64,000 nt of DNA. Source: Sulfurimicrobium sp. Lineage in GTDB: Bacteria > Pseudomonadota > Gammaproteobacteria > Burkholderiales > Sulfuricellaceae. The first letter of the stretch is position 1; every line of letters begins with the position of its first letter. The stretch is taken from NCBI GenBank assembly GCA_030652035.1, contig JAUSBJ010000035.1:310001-374000 (forward strand). Reading direction: 5' to 3'. A program made the translations under genes and the position numbers. Positions 21,824-34,125 of the stretch are shown in pieces. The notes under the pieces were generated by a model that saw only the letters and a list, made by a program, of their open reading frames with translations, ran no database searches and was not told the DNA's origin.

Positions 21824-22275
21824 TTCCGGCGCGGCGCCAGCACCAATACCAGTCCAAGCAGGCTCTGTATCAGGTAAACAATGCTGGAGATGCCATGCCA
21901 GCGCGCGAAGCGGTCGCGAAACATGCTCTCCATGACGCCCTTCGGTAGCGCCTGGCTTTTGAGGCTCTCCATAATCGGCTGGATGCCAAAATGGCCAGCG
22001 ATCGTCAGCAGCAGCATCACCAACGCGGCCCAGAAAAACCCCTGTTTCAGCGCACCACTGCCAAAGCTTGCCAGACGGTGGATCAGCAAATAAAACCCGC
22101 ACACCATGCCGACATAGGCGACCAGTGTAAACATCTTGCCCGCCAGCATTCCCGCCATGCTCTTGTCGGCCAAGGCCGAAAACAGCACTGGCGCCGCCAG
22201 GTAGCCAATCGCCCACATGCCGCCCACCCACAATGTGATGGCAACAAAAGCCAGTTTGTCGGCTGCGCGATTCAT
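21820..22275 (-). CDS. DUF4149-like membrane protein
   Basis: Multi-TM ORF ADKLAFVAITLWVGGMWAIGYLAAPVLFSALADKSMAGMLAGKMF, adjacent to yhbY and greA. Confidence 0.7.
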   Translation of the reverse strand: MNRAADKLAFVAITLWVGGMWAIGYLAAPVLFSALADKSMAGMLAGKMFTLVAYVGMVCGFYLLIHRLASFGSGALKQGFFWAALVMLLLTIAGHFGIQPIMESLKSQALPKGVMESMFRDRFARWHGISSIVYLIQSLLGLVLVLAPRRN

Positions 22276-22751
22276 CAGATGTACTTCACATCCAGAATTT
22301 CATACTCACGCACGCCCCCGGGCGCCATCACTTCTGCCACGTCCCCCGCGTACTTGCCTATCAGGGCACGTGCAATCGGAGAGCTGATGGAAATCTTGCC
22401 CAGCTTGATATCGGCTTCGTCATCGCCCACGATCTGGTATGTAACGACATCTCCGCTTTCCATATCTTCCAGTTCCACAGTCGCGCCAAACACACAGCGG
22501 CCCTCCGCATCAAGCAGTGTGGGATCGATGATCTGGGAATTGGATAGCTTGCCCTCAACTTCGGCGATGCGTCCTTCAACGAAGCTCTGACGCTCCTTGG
22601 CCGCATCGTATTCGGCATTTTCAGACAGATCGCCGTGGGAACGGGCTTCAGCGATGGCGGCGATGACACTTGGCCGCTCGACGTTTTTCAGATTCTGCAA
22701 TTCGGCGCGTAATAACTCAGCTCCAACCACAGTCAATGGCACTTTGCTCAT
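22275..22751 (-). CDS. greA: Transcription elongation factor GreA
   Basis: [57 protein letters not shown]. Confidence 0.96.
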   Translation of the reverse strand: MSKVPLTVVGAELLRAELQNLKNVERPSVIAAIAEARSHGDLSENAEYDAAKERQSFVEGRIAEVEGKLSNSQIIDPTLLDAEGRCVFGATVELEDMESGDVVTYQIVGDDEADIKLGKISISSPIARALIGKYAGDVAEVMAPGGVREYEILDVKYI

Positions 22752-22781
22752 TTCTCATATTTCCTTGAAATCAAATAACAA

Positions 22782-22807
22782 TGCGGATTGGGTCACCCCA
22801 ATCCGCA
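22782..22807 (-). terminator. Stem-loop downstream of carB
   Basis: TGCGGATTGGGTCACCCCAATCCGCA near-perfect stem; minus-strand read continues TTGTTATTTG. Confidence 0.55.
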
Positions 22808-22828
22808 CAATTCAGACTTCCAGCTGTT

Positions 22829-25800
22829 TTAAACCAGACGCTGGTGCAACTCCTGAAGGCTATACACCTGCAATTCCTTCATGTGCTGCATACCGATGCA
22901 CGCCGCGCGCGCCCCGGACAAAGTCGTGTAATAGGTAATCCGGTTCTGCAAGGTCGCATGGCGGATGGCATAGGAATCCTGCACCGCGCGCCTGTCCTCT
23001 ACCGTGTTGATGATCAGGCTGATTTCACCATTCTTGATCAGATCGACAATATGCGGGCGACCTTCATGCACCTTATTCACGGCGGTAACCGGAATACCCG
23101 CCTCTTGAATCGCAGTTGCAGTACCGCGCGTGGCATACAGACCGAAACCGAGGCCAGACAAATTACGGGCGATGTCCAGCACCTTCTCCTTGTCCGAATT
23201 TCTGACGCTGATCAGCGCCTTTCCGCCCGAAGGCAGTTTCACGCTCGCGGCCATCTGCGACTTGAGGAAAGCTTCCGCAAAGGTATTTCCAACCCCCATG
23301 ACCTCGCCGGTGGATTTCATTTCCGGGCCGAGGATGGGGTCCACGCCGGGGAACTTGATAAAGGGAAATACCGCTTCCTTCACCGAGTAGAAAGGTGGAA
23401 TCACTTCACGCGTCACGCCCTGCTGTTTCAGGCTCTGGCCCACCATGCAGCGCGCAGCGACTTTGGCCAGCGCTACGCCGGTTGCCTTGGAAACGAAAGG
23501 CACGGTACGCGATGCGCGTGGGTTGACCTCCAGCACATACACCGTCGGCCCCTGAATGGCAAACTGGACATTCATCAGCCCGACCACGTTCAAACCTCTT
23601 GCCATGGCGACCGTCTGGCGCCGCAATTCATCCTGAATTTCTTGCGACAGGCCGTAAGGCGGCAGAGAGCATGCCGAGTCGCCGGAATGCACACCAGCCT
23701 CCTCGATGTGCTCCATGATGCCACCAATAAGCACGTCGGTGCCGTCACAGATGGCATCCACGTCCACTTCGGTTGCGTCATTCAGGAAACGATCCAGCAG
23801 CACAGGAGAATCATTGGAAACTTTGACCGCCTCGCGCATGTAGCGCTCGAGGTCGGATTGCTGATGCACGATTTCCATGGCCCGGCCGCCCAGCACGTAG
23901 GAGGGGCGCACCACCAGGGGATAGCCGATTTCTTCCGCCGCCTGGATGGCAGCCTCTGGCGCCCGCGCCGTACGATTTGGCGGCTGCTTGAGCTTGAGGT
24001 CTTGCAGCAGCTTCTGGAATCGCTCGCGATCTTCGGCGGCATCGATCATGTCCGGCGTGGTACCGATAATGGGCACGCCATTGGCTTCCAGGTCGCGCGC
24101 CAGCTTGAGTGGCGTCTGGCCGCCATACTGCACGATCACGCCGTACGGCTTCTCGACATGAACGATTTCCAGCACGTCTTCCAGCGTCAGAGGCTCGAAA
24201 TACAGGCGGTCGGAAGTATCGTAATCGGTGGATACGGTTTCCGGGTTGCAGTTGACCATGATGGTCTCGTAGCCGTCTTCGCGCATCGCAAAAGCCGCAT
24301 GTACGCAGCAATAGTCGAACTCGATGCCCTGGCCGATACGATTGGGACCGCCGCCCAGCACCATGATTTTTTTCTTGTCCGTGGGTGCGGACTCGCACTC
24401 TTCCTCGTAGCTTGAATACATGTAGGCGGTATGCGTAGCAAATTCTGCCGCGCAGGTATCCACGCGCTTGTAGACCGGACGCACACCCATGGCATGGCGC
24501 GCACCGCGCACTTCATGCTGGGTCACGTCCAGCAGCTTGGCCAGACGGCGATCTGCAAAACCGCTACGCTTGAGGCGCCACATCTCGTTGCGGGATAGGT
24601 CGGCCAGCCTGCGTCCGGAAAGCGCCTGCTCCTGCTCGACCAAATCTTTCATTTGCGCAAGAAACCAGGGGTCGACGTGGGTCAACTGGTAAATCTTTTC
24701 CTGCGTCATACCGCAGCGCATGGCATCCGCGATATACCAGATGCGTTCTGGGCCGGGTTCACCCAGTTCGGTTTCCAGAATATCAATATCAGTGGTCTTC
24801 TCATCCAGGCCATCATTGCCGGTTTCGAGGCCGCGCAAAGCCTTCTGCAACGACTCCTGGAACGTACGCCCCATCGCCATCACTTCGCCCACCGATTTCA
24901 TCTGCGTGGTCAGGCGACTATTGGCCTGGGGGAATTTTTCAAAAGCGAAACGCGGGATCTTGGTCACCACATAATCGATGCTGGGCTCGAACGAGGCGGG
25001 AGTGGTACCGCCAGTAATTTCATTTTGCAGTTCATCCAGGGTATAGCCGATTGCCAGCTTGGCCGCCACCTTGGCAATAGGGAAGCCCGTTGCCTTGGAT
25101 GCCAGCGCCGAAGAACGCGACACGCGGGGATTCATCTCGATCACCACCATCTGCCCGTTTTTCGGGTTAATACCGAACTGCACGTTGGAGCCGCCGGTTT
25201 CCACGCCGATTTCACGCAGCACCGCCAAGCTTGCGTTGCGCATGATCTGGTATTCGCGGTCGGTGAGCGTTTGCGCCGGAGCCACGGTGATAGAGTCGCC
25301 GGTATGCACGCCCATGGCGTCGAAGTTCTCGATCGAGCAGATGATGATGCAGTTGTCCTTCTTGTCCCGCACCACCTCCATTTCGTATTCTTTCCAGCCG
25401 ATCACCGATTCCTCGATCAGCAGTTCGCGTGTAGGAGACGCCTCCAGGCCACGCTCACAGATGGCAACAAATTCTTCCTTGTTGTAGGCAATACCGCCGC
25501 CGGAACCGCCCATGGTGAAGGACGGGCGGATAATGGTGGGATAGCCCACCATGGCCTGCACCTGGAAGGCTTCTTCCAGGCTGTGGGCAATCGCGGCGCG
25601 CGGGCAGGCGAGGCCGATCTTCTCCATCGCCTTCTTGAACTTTTCCCTGTCCTCGGCCTTGTCGATCGCCTCGCGCGTTGCGCCGATCATCTCCACCGAG
25701 TATTTTTCCAGCACCCCGTGCCTGGCCAGATCGAGCGCGCAATTCAATGCCGTCTGCCCGCCCATGGTGGGCAACAGGACATCCGGGCGCTCTTTCTCGA

Positions 25801-26032
25801 TAATTTTTTCCACCACCTGCCAGGTAATTGGCTCGATGTAGGTGGCATCCGCCATGCCCGGGTCGGTCATGATGGTGGCGGGATTGGAGTTCACCAGAAT
25901 GACGCGGTAGCCCTCCTCACGCAGGGCTTTACAAGCCTGGGCCCCGGAGTAATCGAATTCACAGGCCTGGCCAATGACGATTGGGCCGGCGCCGATGATG
26001 AGGATGGATTTTATGTCGGTACGTTTTGGCAT
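22829..26032 (-). CDS. carB: Carbamoyl-phosphate synthase large subunit
   Basis: [37 protein letters not shown]; 1067 aa. Confidence 0.98.
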   Translation of the reverse strand: MPKRTDIKSILIIGAGPIVIGQACEFDYSGAQACKALREEGYRVILVNSNPATIMTDPGMADATYIEPITWQVVEKIIEKERPDVLLPTMGGQTALNCALDLARHGVLEKYSVEMIGATREAIDKAEDREKFKKAMEKIGLACPRAAIAHSLEEAFQVQAMVGYPTIIRPSFTMGGSGGGIAYNKEEFVAICERGLEASPTRELLIEESVIGWKEYEMEVVRDKKDNCIIICSIENFDAMGVHTGDSITVAPAQTLTDREYQIMRNASLAVLREIGVETGGSNVQFGINPKNGQMVVIEMNPRVSRSSALASKATGFPIAKVAAKLAIGYTLDELQNEITGGTTPASFEPSIDYVVTKIPRFAFEKFPQANSRLTTQMKSVGEVMAMGRTFQESLQKALRGLETGNDGLDEKTTDIDILETELGEPGPERIWYIADAMRCGMTQEKIYQLTHVDPWFLAQMKDLVEQEQALSGRRLADLSRNEMWRLKRSGFADRRLAKLLDVTQHEVRGARHAMGVRPVYKRVDTCAAEFATHTAYMYSSYEEECESAPTDKKKIMVLGGGPNRIGQGIEFDYCCVHAAFAMREDGYETIMVNCNPETVSTDYDTSDRLYFEPLTLEDVLEIVHVEKPYGVIVQYGGQTPLKLARDLEANGVPIIGTTPDMIDAAEDRERFQKLLQDLKLKQPPNRTARAPEAAIQAAEEIGYPLVVRPSYVLGGRAMEIVHQQSDLERYMREAVKVSNDSPVLLDRFLNDATEVDVDAICDGTDVLIGGIMEHIEEAGVHSGDSACSLPPYGLSQEIQDELRRQTVAMARGLNVVGLMNVQFAIQGPTVYVLEVNPRASRTVPFVSKATGVALAKVAARCMVGQSLKQQGVTREVIPPFYSVKEAVFPFIKFPGVDPILGPEMKSTGEVMGVGNTFAEAFLKSQMAASVKLPSGGKALISVRNSDKEKVLDIARNLSGLGFGLYATRGTATAIQEAGIPVTAVNKVHEGRPHIVDLIKNGEISLIINTVEDRRAVQDSYAIRHATLQNRITYYTTLSGARAACIGMQHMKELQVYSLQELHQRLV

Positions 26033-26040
26033 TTCTTTAG

Positions 26041-26112
26041 GTGAGGAGTGAGGGATGAGGAGTGAGGGGGAAAGCCGCCTCTATTCCTCACTCCTCACTC
26101 CTGGCTCCTCAC
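26041..26112. repeat. Heptamer-based inverted repeat between carA and carB
   Basis: Left GTGAGGA GTGAGGG ATGAGGA GTGAGGG GG; right TTCCTCA CTCCTCA CTCCTGG CTCCTCA C; overlaps carA stop codon (26109-26111). Confidence 0.8.
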
Positions 26113-27302
26113 TTTTGCTGTTGCATCATGGAGATGAAGCGGTCAAACAGGTAAGCCACATCGTGCGGTCCCGGGCTCGCTTCAGGGTGTCCCTGAAAAC
26201 TGAACGCCGGCACATCAGTGCGGGCAATACCCTGATTGCTGCCATCAAACAGGGATTTGTGCGTTACACGCAGAGTGGCGGGCAGCGAGGCCGTATCGAC
26301 TGCAAAACCGTGGTTCTGGCTGGTGATCATCACCCGCCCGCTGTCCAGATCCTGCACCGGGTGGTTGGCGCCATGGTGGCCGAATTTCATTTTCACGGTC
26401 CTGGCGCCCGAGGCCAGCGCCAGCAACTGATGGCCAAGACAGATGCCAAAAGTGGGGATTTTCCGCTCCAGCACTTTCTGGATCGCGCTGATGGCGTAAT
26501 CGCAAGGCTCGGGATCCCCCGGGCCGTTGGACAGGAACACGCCATCCGGATTGAGCTTGAACACCTCTTCCACCGGCGTTTGCGCCGGCAGCACGGTGAC
26601 CTTGCAACCGCGCTCGGCGAGCATGCGCAGGATATTGCGCTTGACGCCATAATCGTAGGCCACGACATGGTACTTTGGCGCCGCCTGCTGGCTAAATCCG
26701 CCTCCCAGCTTCCACTCGCCCTCCAGCCAGACTTCGCTGCTGGTGCGACTCACCACCTTGGCCAGGTCCATGCCGGCCAGGCCCGCAAAGCCGCGCGCCA
26801 GTTCCAGCGCACGGGCCTCGTCCACCTCGCCCGCCATACCCGAATAGGGCATGCCCGGCGAGGATGCGCCGAGCGTTCCGCTCGCCGGTCCCGCCGCCAT
26901 CAGGCATCCGCTCTGGGCGCCCTTGTCGCGCAGGATGCGCGTCAGCTTGCGGGTATCGATATCGGCAATCGCAACTACATTATTGCGTTGGAGATATTGC
27001 GGCAGCGTTTCCGTTTCGCGCCAGTTGCTGGACAACAAGGGCAGATCACGTATCACCAAGCCGGCAGCATGAATCCCACCGGACTCTGCATCATCAGGAT
27101 TGGCGCCGGTATTGCCGATATGAGGGTAAGTCAGGGTAACGATCTGACGGCAGTAGGAGGGGTCGCTAAGGATTTCCTGGTACCCGGTAAGCGCGGTATT
27201 GAATACCACTTCGCCTACGGTATGGCCTGCCGCGCCAATGGAAATACCGCGAAACACTGTCCCATCTGCGAGCACGAGTATGGCTGGCTGGTGTTGCGGC
27301 AC
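26109..27302 (-). CDS. carA: Carbamoyl-phosphate synthase small subunit
   Basis: [55 protein letters not shown]. Confidence 0.97.
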   Translation of the reverse strand: MPQHQPAILVLADGTVFRGISIGAAGHTVGEVVFNTALTGYQEILSDPSYCRQIVTLTYPHIGNTGANPDDAESGGIHAAGLVIRDLPLLSSNWRETETLPQYLQRNNVVAIADIDTRKLTRILRDKGAQSGCLMAAGPASGTLGASSPGMPYSGMAGEVDEARALELARGFAGLAGMDLAKVVSRTSSEVWLEGEWKLGGGFSQQAAPKYHVVAYDYGVKRNILRMLAERGCKVTVLPAQTPVEEVFKLNPDGVFLSNGPGDPEPCDYAISAIQKVLERKIPTFGICLGHQLLALASGARTVKMKFGHHGANHPVQDLDSGRVMITSQNHGFAVDTASLPATLRVTHKSLFDGSNQGIARTDVPAFSFQGHPEASPGPHDVAYLFDRFISMMQQQK

Positions 27303-27326
27303 AAGAACTCTCCGAATCTATATCGA

Positions 27327-27385
27327 GGGGGCTCGAACCGCCCCCGGATATGCAAAGCGGGACGGGCTTATCGCCCATCCCGCTT
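27327..27385 (-). promoter_or_regulatory. Two strong hairpins in the carA leader (dapB-carA spacer)
   Basis: Minus strand: AAGCGGGATGGGCGATAAGCCCGTCCCGCTT (27355-27385) then GGGGGCGGTTCGAGCCCCC (27327-27345), before the carA ATG at 27302. Confidence 0.5.
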
Positions 27386-27426
27386 GCACTAACTGCGTGA
27401 AATTATACCGTAATCCCGGGTTCGAT

Positions 27427-28637
<1,211 letters not shown>

Positions 28638-28685
28638 GAAAGACTTATATTATGATAGCCCAATTTGACGTTTCGAGCATACCGC

Positions 28686-29111
28686 ATGAGCCAGCCCACT
28701 GACCTGAAAAACGTTGGCCTCAAGGCCACGCTGCCACGGCTAAAAATCCTCAACCTGTTTGAGACCAACGAAGTCCGCCACCTTGCCGCAGAAGACGTGT
28801 ACCGCATCCTGCTTGCAGATGGCGTGGACGTCGGCCTGGCAACCGTTTACCGCGTCCTGACGCAGTTTGAGACGGCAGGATTGTTGGTGCGCCACCATTT
28901 CGAAGGCGGCAAGGCGGTATTCGAACTGAATCAGGGCCATCACCACGACCATCTGGTATGTTTGCAATGCGGCCTGGTGGAAGAGTTTTACGATCCGGAA
29001 ATCGAACGCCGTCAAGAACAGATTGCCAAGGAGCGGGGGTTTCGCATCCAGGAGCACTCGCTTTACCTCTACGCAGACTGCCTCAAAGACAAATGCCCGC
29101 ACAAGGCTTAA
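28686..29111 (+). CDS. fur: Ferric uptake regulator
   Basis: [39 protein letters not shown]. Start at 28686. Confidence 0.95.
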   Translation: MSQPTDLKNVGLKATLPRLKILNLFETNEVRHLAAEDVYRILLADGVDVGLATVYRVLTQFETAGLLVRHHFEGGKAVFELNQGHHHDHLVCLQCGLVEEFYDPEIERRQEQIAKERGFRIQEHSLYLYADCLKDKCPHKA

Positions 29112-29119
29112 CCTGAAAT

Positions 29120-30778
29120 TTACTGCATGCCCAGCATCTCCGCCGCATGCTGCCGGGTAGTATCGGTGATGGTCACACCACCAAGCATGCGGGCCACTTC
29201 CTCGATACGCTGGAACCGGTCAAGAGCAGCGATCCGGCTTACCACCTGGTCATCGCGAGTAATTTTGCTCACCTGCCAATGCTGATGCCCCAGAGCCGCC
29301 ACCTGGGGCAGATGGGTAATACATAACACCTGGCGCTCCCTTCCCAGTCCTTGCAGCATCATCCCCACCACTTCCGCCACACCGCCACCGATCCCCACAT
29401 CGACTTCATCGAAAATCAGGGTGGGCACTGCCGCCACTTTGCTGGTCACCACCTGAATCGCCAGACTGATGCGTGACAACTCGCCGCCGGAAGCCACCTT
29501 GGCAAGAGGTTTTTCCGCGAGGCTGGAATGCGAGCTCACCAAAAATTCGACCTGCTCGAGGCCGTGCACATTTCCCTCTGGCAAGGCATGGAGCGCCACT
29601 TCGAAACGGCCGCCCGTCATCGCCAGTTGCTGCATCCCCTCGCTCACTTTTGAGCCCAGTTCCTGCGCGGCAAGCCGCCGAGCCGCGCTCAACACCTTGG
29701 CCCTGGACAAATAAGCCGCCTCCGCTTCCGCTTCCTGGCGCTGCAATGCCTCTGCCGAGCCCAGCTGCTGCAACTCTTCCAGCCGGGCCGCGCGCTCCTG
29801 CAATAGCTGCGGCAAAGCTTCTGCGGCTATCCGGTACTTGCGCGCCATGTCATGCACTTGCTCCAGCCGCTGCTCGATCTGGCGCAAACGATCAGGATCC
29901 ATATCCAGTCGTTGCGCATAATGACGCAGGCCGTATGCCGCTTCCTGCATCTGTGCGGCAGCCGAATCCAGAATAGCCAAAGGCTCGCCCAGGGCTGAAT
30001 CGAACTCCACCACCTTGTTGATCCGCCCGATCAGCCCATTGAGCTGGGGCAACAATGCCTGATCGCCTTCTGCGAGCAGTTCAACAGCATATTGCGCATT
30101 TTCCAGCAGACTCGCGGAATGCGCGAGGCGGGCATGTTCCGCCTGCAATTCCGGCCACTCCTCCTCGCCCAGGTCAAGCGCTCGCAACTCGCGCACCTGC
30201 CATTCGAGCTGCTCCAGTTCGACAGCCGCAGCGGCAGAATCCTTCTCCCAGGCCAGGAAGCGCTCACGCACGGCCTGCCAATCGCGGAAATAGCGGGCCA
30301 CCTCACGCGCCGAATCGCCCGACCCGGCATACCCATCAAGAAGTTCGCGCTGAGCCGAGGATTTGAGCAGAGACTGGTGTGCATGCTGACCATGTATATC
30401 GACCAGACACTCTCCCGCCTCTCGCAACTGCTGCAGAGTCACGGCACGGCCATTGATAAAAGAGCGTGAACGCCCACTCGCGTCAATAACACGGCGCATC
30501 AGACACACGCCCGGCTCATCCGCCAAACCATTTTCGTCCAGCCAGTTCTTGAGAACAGGGATTTTTGCGGCGTCGAATTCAGCTGACAATTCCGCCCGCT
30601 CGCAAGCCGCGCGCACCACGCCGGCATCCGCCCGCTCACCCAGCACCAGGGCCAGGGCATCAATCAGGATCGATTTGCCTGCACCGGTTTCCCCGGTCAG
30701 CACGGTAAAACCGGGCTTGAACTCCAACTCCAGCCGGTCGACAATGACAAAATCGCGAATCGCAAGGGACAGCAGCAT
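29120..30778 (-). CDS. recN: DNA repair protein RecN
   Basis: MLLSLAIRDFVIVDRLELEFKPGFTVLTGETGAGKSILIDALALVLGERAD. Confidence 0.96.
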   Translation of the reverse strand: MLLSLAIRDFVIVDRLELEFKPGFTVLTGETGAGKSILIDALALVLGERADAGVVRAACERAELSAEFDAAKIPVLKNWLDENGLADEPGVCLMRRVIDASGRSRSFINGRAVTLQQLREAGECLVDIHGQHAHQSLLKSSAQRELLDGYAGSGDSAREVARYFRDWQAVRERFLAWEKDSAAAAVELEQLEWQVRELRALDLGEEEWPELQAEHARLAHSASLLENAQYAVELLAEGDQALLPQLNGLIGRINKVVEFDSALGEPLAILDSAAAQMQEAAYGLRHYAQRLDMDPDRLRQIEQRLEQVHDMARKYRIAAEALPQLLQERAARLEELQQLGSAEALQRQEAEAEAAYLSRAKVLSAARRLAAQELGSKVSEGMQQLAMTGGRFEVALHALPEGNVHGLEQVEFLVSSHSSLAEKPLAKVASGGELSRISLAIQVVTSKVAAVPTLIFDEVDVGIGGGVAEVVGMMLQGLGRERQVLCITHLPQVAALGHQHWQVSKITRDDQVVSRIAALDRFQRIEEVARMLGGVTITDTTRQHAAEMLGMQ

Positions 30779-31651
30779 TTAAAGTTTCTCGCCCCAACGC
30801 AGCTTCTGGCGCAAGGTATCGTAATAACTATGCCCCAGGGGATGAAGCAGACGGATATTTTTTTCGGAGCGGCGCACCACCACCCAATCATTCTGCTGCA
30901 ACTCCATGTGACTCTGACCATCGAAGTGGGCACTTACGTCAACCGCATGCAGGACCAGAATTTCCATCACGCTGTGGCTATTGACGGCAATCGGACGGTT
31001 GCTCAAGGTGTGCGGGCAAATCGGCACCAGCACCATCGCCTCCAAAGTGGGATGCAAAATGGGGCCACCGGCGGAAAGCGCATACGCTGTCGATCCGGTT
31101 GGTGTAGCCACTACCAGCCCATCGGAACGCTGGCTATACACAAACTGGCCATCGATGAAGACTTCCAGCTCGATCAGACGCCCGGACACCCCTTTGCTCA
31201 CCACCACATCATTGAACGCATAGGCCTGTGAAATGATCTGTCCCTGGCGGCGCACAGCGGTATGGAGCAGAAAACGCTCCTCGGCGGCGAATTCGCCATT
31301 GAGGATTTCATCCATGGTTTCCAGCATGCCTTCGATGGATACGTCGGTCAGGAAACCCAAACGCCCCTGGTTCACACCCACCAGCGGCACGTCGAATTCG
31401 ACCAGTTCACGCGCGATATTCAACATCGTGCCATCCCCCCCCATGACCACGGCCAGATCAGCGCGTGCGCCGATCTCCGCCATGCTTACGGCAGCATAGG
31501 GAACGGATCCGATGCGCTCCGCGGTCTGCTGCGACAGCAACACCTCAAGCTTGCGCTGCTCAAGAAAAGACGCCAGACGCAACAGTGGCTCGCCAAGTTC
31601 GGCACTATTGTATTTGCCGATCAGGGCAATGGTCTGAAAGGGGCTCGTCAT
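30779..31651 (-). CDS. nadK: NAD kinase
   Basis: MTSPFQTIALIGKYNSAE...; VVMGGDGTMLNIARELV; PTGSTAYALSAGGPILHP. Start trimmed to 31651. Confidence 0.95.
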   Translation of the reverse strand: MTSPFQTIALIGKYNSAELGEPLLRLASFLEQRKLEVLLSQQTAERIGSVPYAAVSMAEIGARADLAVVMGGDGTMLNIARELVEFDVPLVGVNQGRLGFLTDVSIEGMLETMDEILNGEFAAEERFLLHTAVRRQGQIISQAYAFNDVVVSKGVSGRLIELEVFIDGQFVYSQRSDGLVVATPTGSTAYALSAGGPILHPTLEAMVLVPICPHTLSNRPIAVNSHSVMEILVLHAVDVSAHFDGQSHMELQQNDWVVVRRSEKNIRLLHPLGHSYYDTLRQKLRWGEKL

Positions 31652-31690
31652 GGCCGGAATTATAACCGGAAGTTGTTGTAAAATAACTCG

Positions 31691-32707
31691 ATGATCAATG
31701 AACGCGCCCAACTCCTGCTCAAGACCCTGATCGAGCGTTACATCGCCGAAGGCCAGCCGGTCGGCTCGCGCACGCTTTCCAAGCATTCCGGCCTCGATCT
31801 GTCCGCCGCCACCATCCGCAACGCCATGGCGGACCTGGAGGAAATGGGTTTCATCATCAGCCCGCACACATCCTCCGGAAGGATTCCAACGCCGCGCGGA
31901 TACCGTTTCTTTGTCGACACTTTGCTCAAGATACAACCTCTTGACGCCGCGCAGGTGCACCAACTGGAAAACCAGTTGCACCCATCCGACAAGCAACAGC
32001 TTATCGCTTCCGCCTCACGGCTGCTGTCGGATCTGACCCGGTTCGCGGGCATCGTGATGACGCCCAAGCGCCACTCGCCAACCTTCCGCCATCTGGAATT
32101 TTTGCCGCTATCGGAAAAACGCATTCTGCTGATCATCGTCACCACCGACGACAATGTTCAGAACCGCATCCTCTTGACCGACAAATCCTATACAGCAGCG
32201 GAGCTGACCCAGGCCGCCAACTTTTTTAACCAGAATTATGCCGGCTGCACCCTGGAAGATGCACGCACCCGCATGCAGGATGAGCTGAAACGCCTGCACC
32301 TCAACCTGACCACACTCATGTCCGCAGCGCTTGACGCCAGCAGCCAGGCGCTCGAACCCAGCGATGGCTATGTCCTGTCTGGCGAAAAAAACCTGCTGCA
32401 TGTGGACGACCTGTCTTCCAACATGAATTCATTGCGCAAACTGTTTGATGCCTTTGAACAGAAAACCACGCTGATCCAACTGCTGGATGTCAGCCAGGGC
32501 GCGCAGGGCGTGCAGATCTTCATCGGCGGAGAGTCGGGCCACGTCCCGCTCGATGAATGCAGCGTCGTCACCGCTCCCTATGAAGTGGACGGCCAGGTGG
32601 TCGGCACCCTGGGCGTTATCGGGCCGACCCGCATGGCCTACGAGCGCGTCATTCCGATCGTGGATGTCACTGCCAAGCTTCTGGGCAGCGCGCTTTCCTA
32701 TCACTGA
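31691..32707 (+). CDS. hrcA: Heat-inducible transcription repressor HrcA
   Basis: [47 protein letters not shown]. Confidence 0.97.
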   Translation: MINERAQLLLKTLIERYIAEGQPVGSRTLSKHSGLDLSAATIRNAMADLEEMGFIISPHTSSGRIPTPRGYRFFVDTLLKIQPLDAAQVHQLENQLHPSDKQQLIASASRLLSDLTRFAGIVMTPKRHSPTFRHLEFLPLSEKRILLIIVTTDDNVQNRILLTDKSYTAAELTQAANFFNQNYAGCTLEDARTRMQDELKRLHLNLTTLMSAALDASSQALEPSDGYVLSGEKNLLHVDDLSSNMNSLRKLFDAFEQKTTLIQLLDVSQGAQGVQIFIGGESGHVPLDECSVVTAPYEVDGQVVGTLGVIGPTRMAYERVIPIVDVTAKLLGSALSYH

Positions 32708-32713
32708 GAAACC

Positions 32714-33802
32714 ATGTCCTATTTCCCCGAACCGCCCCACGTGCATGGCACCACGAGCAAAATCGGCATCCTGCTGATCAATCTCGGCACCCCCGACGCG
32801 CCCACCCGGCAGGCATTGCGCCCCTACCTCAAACAATTCCTCAGCGACCCGCGCGTGGTCGAGATCCCGCGTTTGCCGTGGTGGCTGATTCTCAATGGCA
32901 TCATCCTCAACACCCGCCCCGGCAAATCGGCGCAGAAATATGCCCAGATCTGGACCCCGGAAGGCTCCCCCCTGTTCGCCCACACCCGCAAACAGGCGAA
33001 AATGTTGCAGGGCCACCTGGGCGAACGCACCCGGGCACCGTTGGTGGTGGAATACGCCATGCGTTACGGCAACCCCTCGATTCAATCCGTGATCACCAAG
33101 CTCAAGCAGCAGGGCTGCGAGCGCATCCTCGCCTTGCCGCTGTATCCGCAATATGCGGCGAGCAGCACCGCATCCGCGCTGGATGCAGTGTTCCAGACCC
33201 TGGTGCAGAGCCGCAACATGCCGGAACTACGCACCGTGCGGCACTACCATGACCACCCCGGCTATATCAATGCGCTGGCCAACAGCGTGCGCGAGCACTG
33301 GCAGCAGCATGGCCGCCCGGACCAGTTGATCATGAGCTTTCACGGCGTGCCCAGATACACCCTGGACAAGGGCGATCCCTACCACTGCGAATGCCACAAA
33401 ACCGGGCGCCTCCTGGCGGAAGCGCTGGGCCTCTTGCCCGACAGCTTCCAGGTCACCTTCCAGTCGCGCTTCGGCCGCGCCGAATGGATTCAGCCCTACA
33501 CCGCGCCCACGCTGCAAATGCTGGGCAAAAAAGGGGTCAAGCGAGTAGATGTGATCTGCCCCGGATTTGCCGCCGACTGCCTGGAAACCCTGGAGGAAAT
33601 CGCCATGGAATGCAAGGCCGAATTCCTCAATGCCGGTGGGCAGGAGTTCCATTACATTCCCTGCCTCAACGAGCGCGATGACTGGATACGCGCCCTGTGC
33701 GACATCACGCTCAATCATCTGCAAGGCTGGCTGGAAACGCCCAACCCCGCCACCGCACTGGAAAGCAGGACACGTGCGGTTGCCATGGGCGCCAAGGATT
33801 AA
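32714..33802 (+). CDS. hemH: Ferrochelatase
   Basis: [59 protein letters not shown]. Confidence 0.97.
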   Translation: MSYFPEPPHVHGTTSKIGILLINLGTPDAPTRQALRPYLKQFLSDPRVVEIPRLPWWLILNGIILNTRPGKSAQKYAQIWTPEGSPLFAHTRKQAKMLQGHLGERTRAPLVVEYAMRYGNPSIQSVITKLKQQGCERILALPLYPQYAASSTASALDAVFQTLVQSRNMPELRTVRHYHDHPGYINALANSVREHWQQHGRPDQLIMSFHGVPRYTLDKGDPYHCECHKTGRLLAEALGLLPDSFQVTFQSRFGRAEWIQPYTAPTLQMLGKKGVKRVDVICPGFAADCLETLEEIAMECKAEFLNAGGQEFHYIPCLNERDDWIRALCDITLNHLQGWLETPNPATALESRTRAVAMGAKD

Positions 33803-34125
33803 GCCCTCAAGTTCTGCTCTACCTTGCTGCCAGATTCAAGCCTCCCCATCCAGCACCCCAAAGCGGCAAAACCGCCGATGGCAGGAAAATTGCGTTAAGA
33901 GCGCGTTGGCTGCTGATGGCATGGGCGGCCACCAGTGGATAGACGAGCACGATACTCAGTTTCAAGGGTCAAATAATTTTTAAAACCTTAGTTCGATAAC
34001 CAACTGGGCGCCTTTGGCAGGCACCATGCGACTTTCCGTCGCACCCCATCGCGCATGAGGGCTGCTATAGTAGCCGCTTTAAAATTTCAGCGTTTCCCCG
34101 ACCCCACCATAAGAGGAACCCGAAC

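Noticed and set aside
27327-27345. tRNA T-arm-like GGGGGCGGTTCGAGCCCCC
   Set aside because: No D-arm, anticodon arm or CCA/acceptor pairing around it; treated as a leader hairpin.
22781-27392. Long plus-strand ORFs (544, 463 and 445 aa) opposite carB and carA
   Set aside because: Low-complexity His/Arg/Gly-rich antisense frames of clear carB/carA genes.
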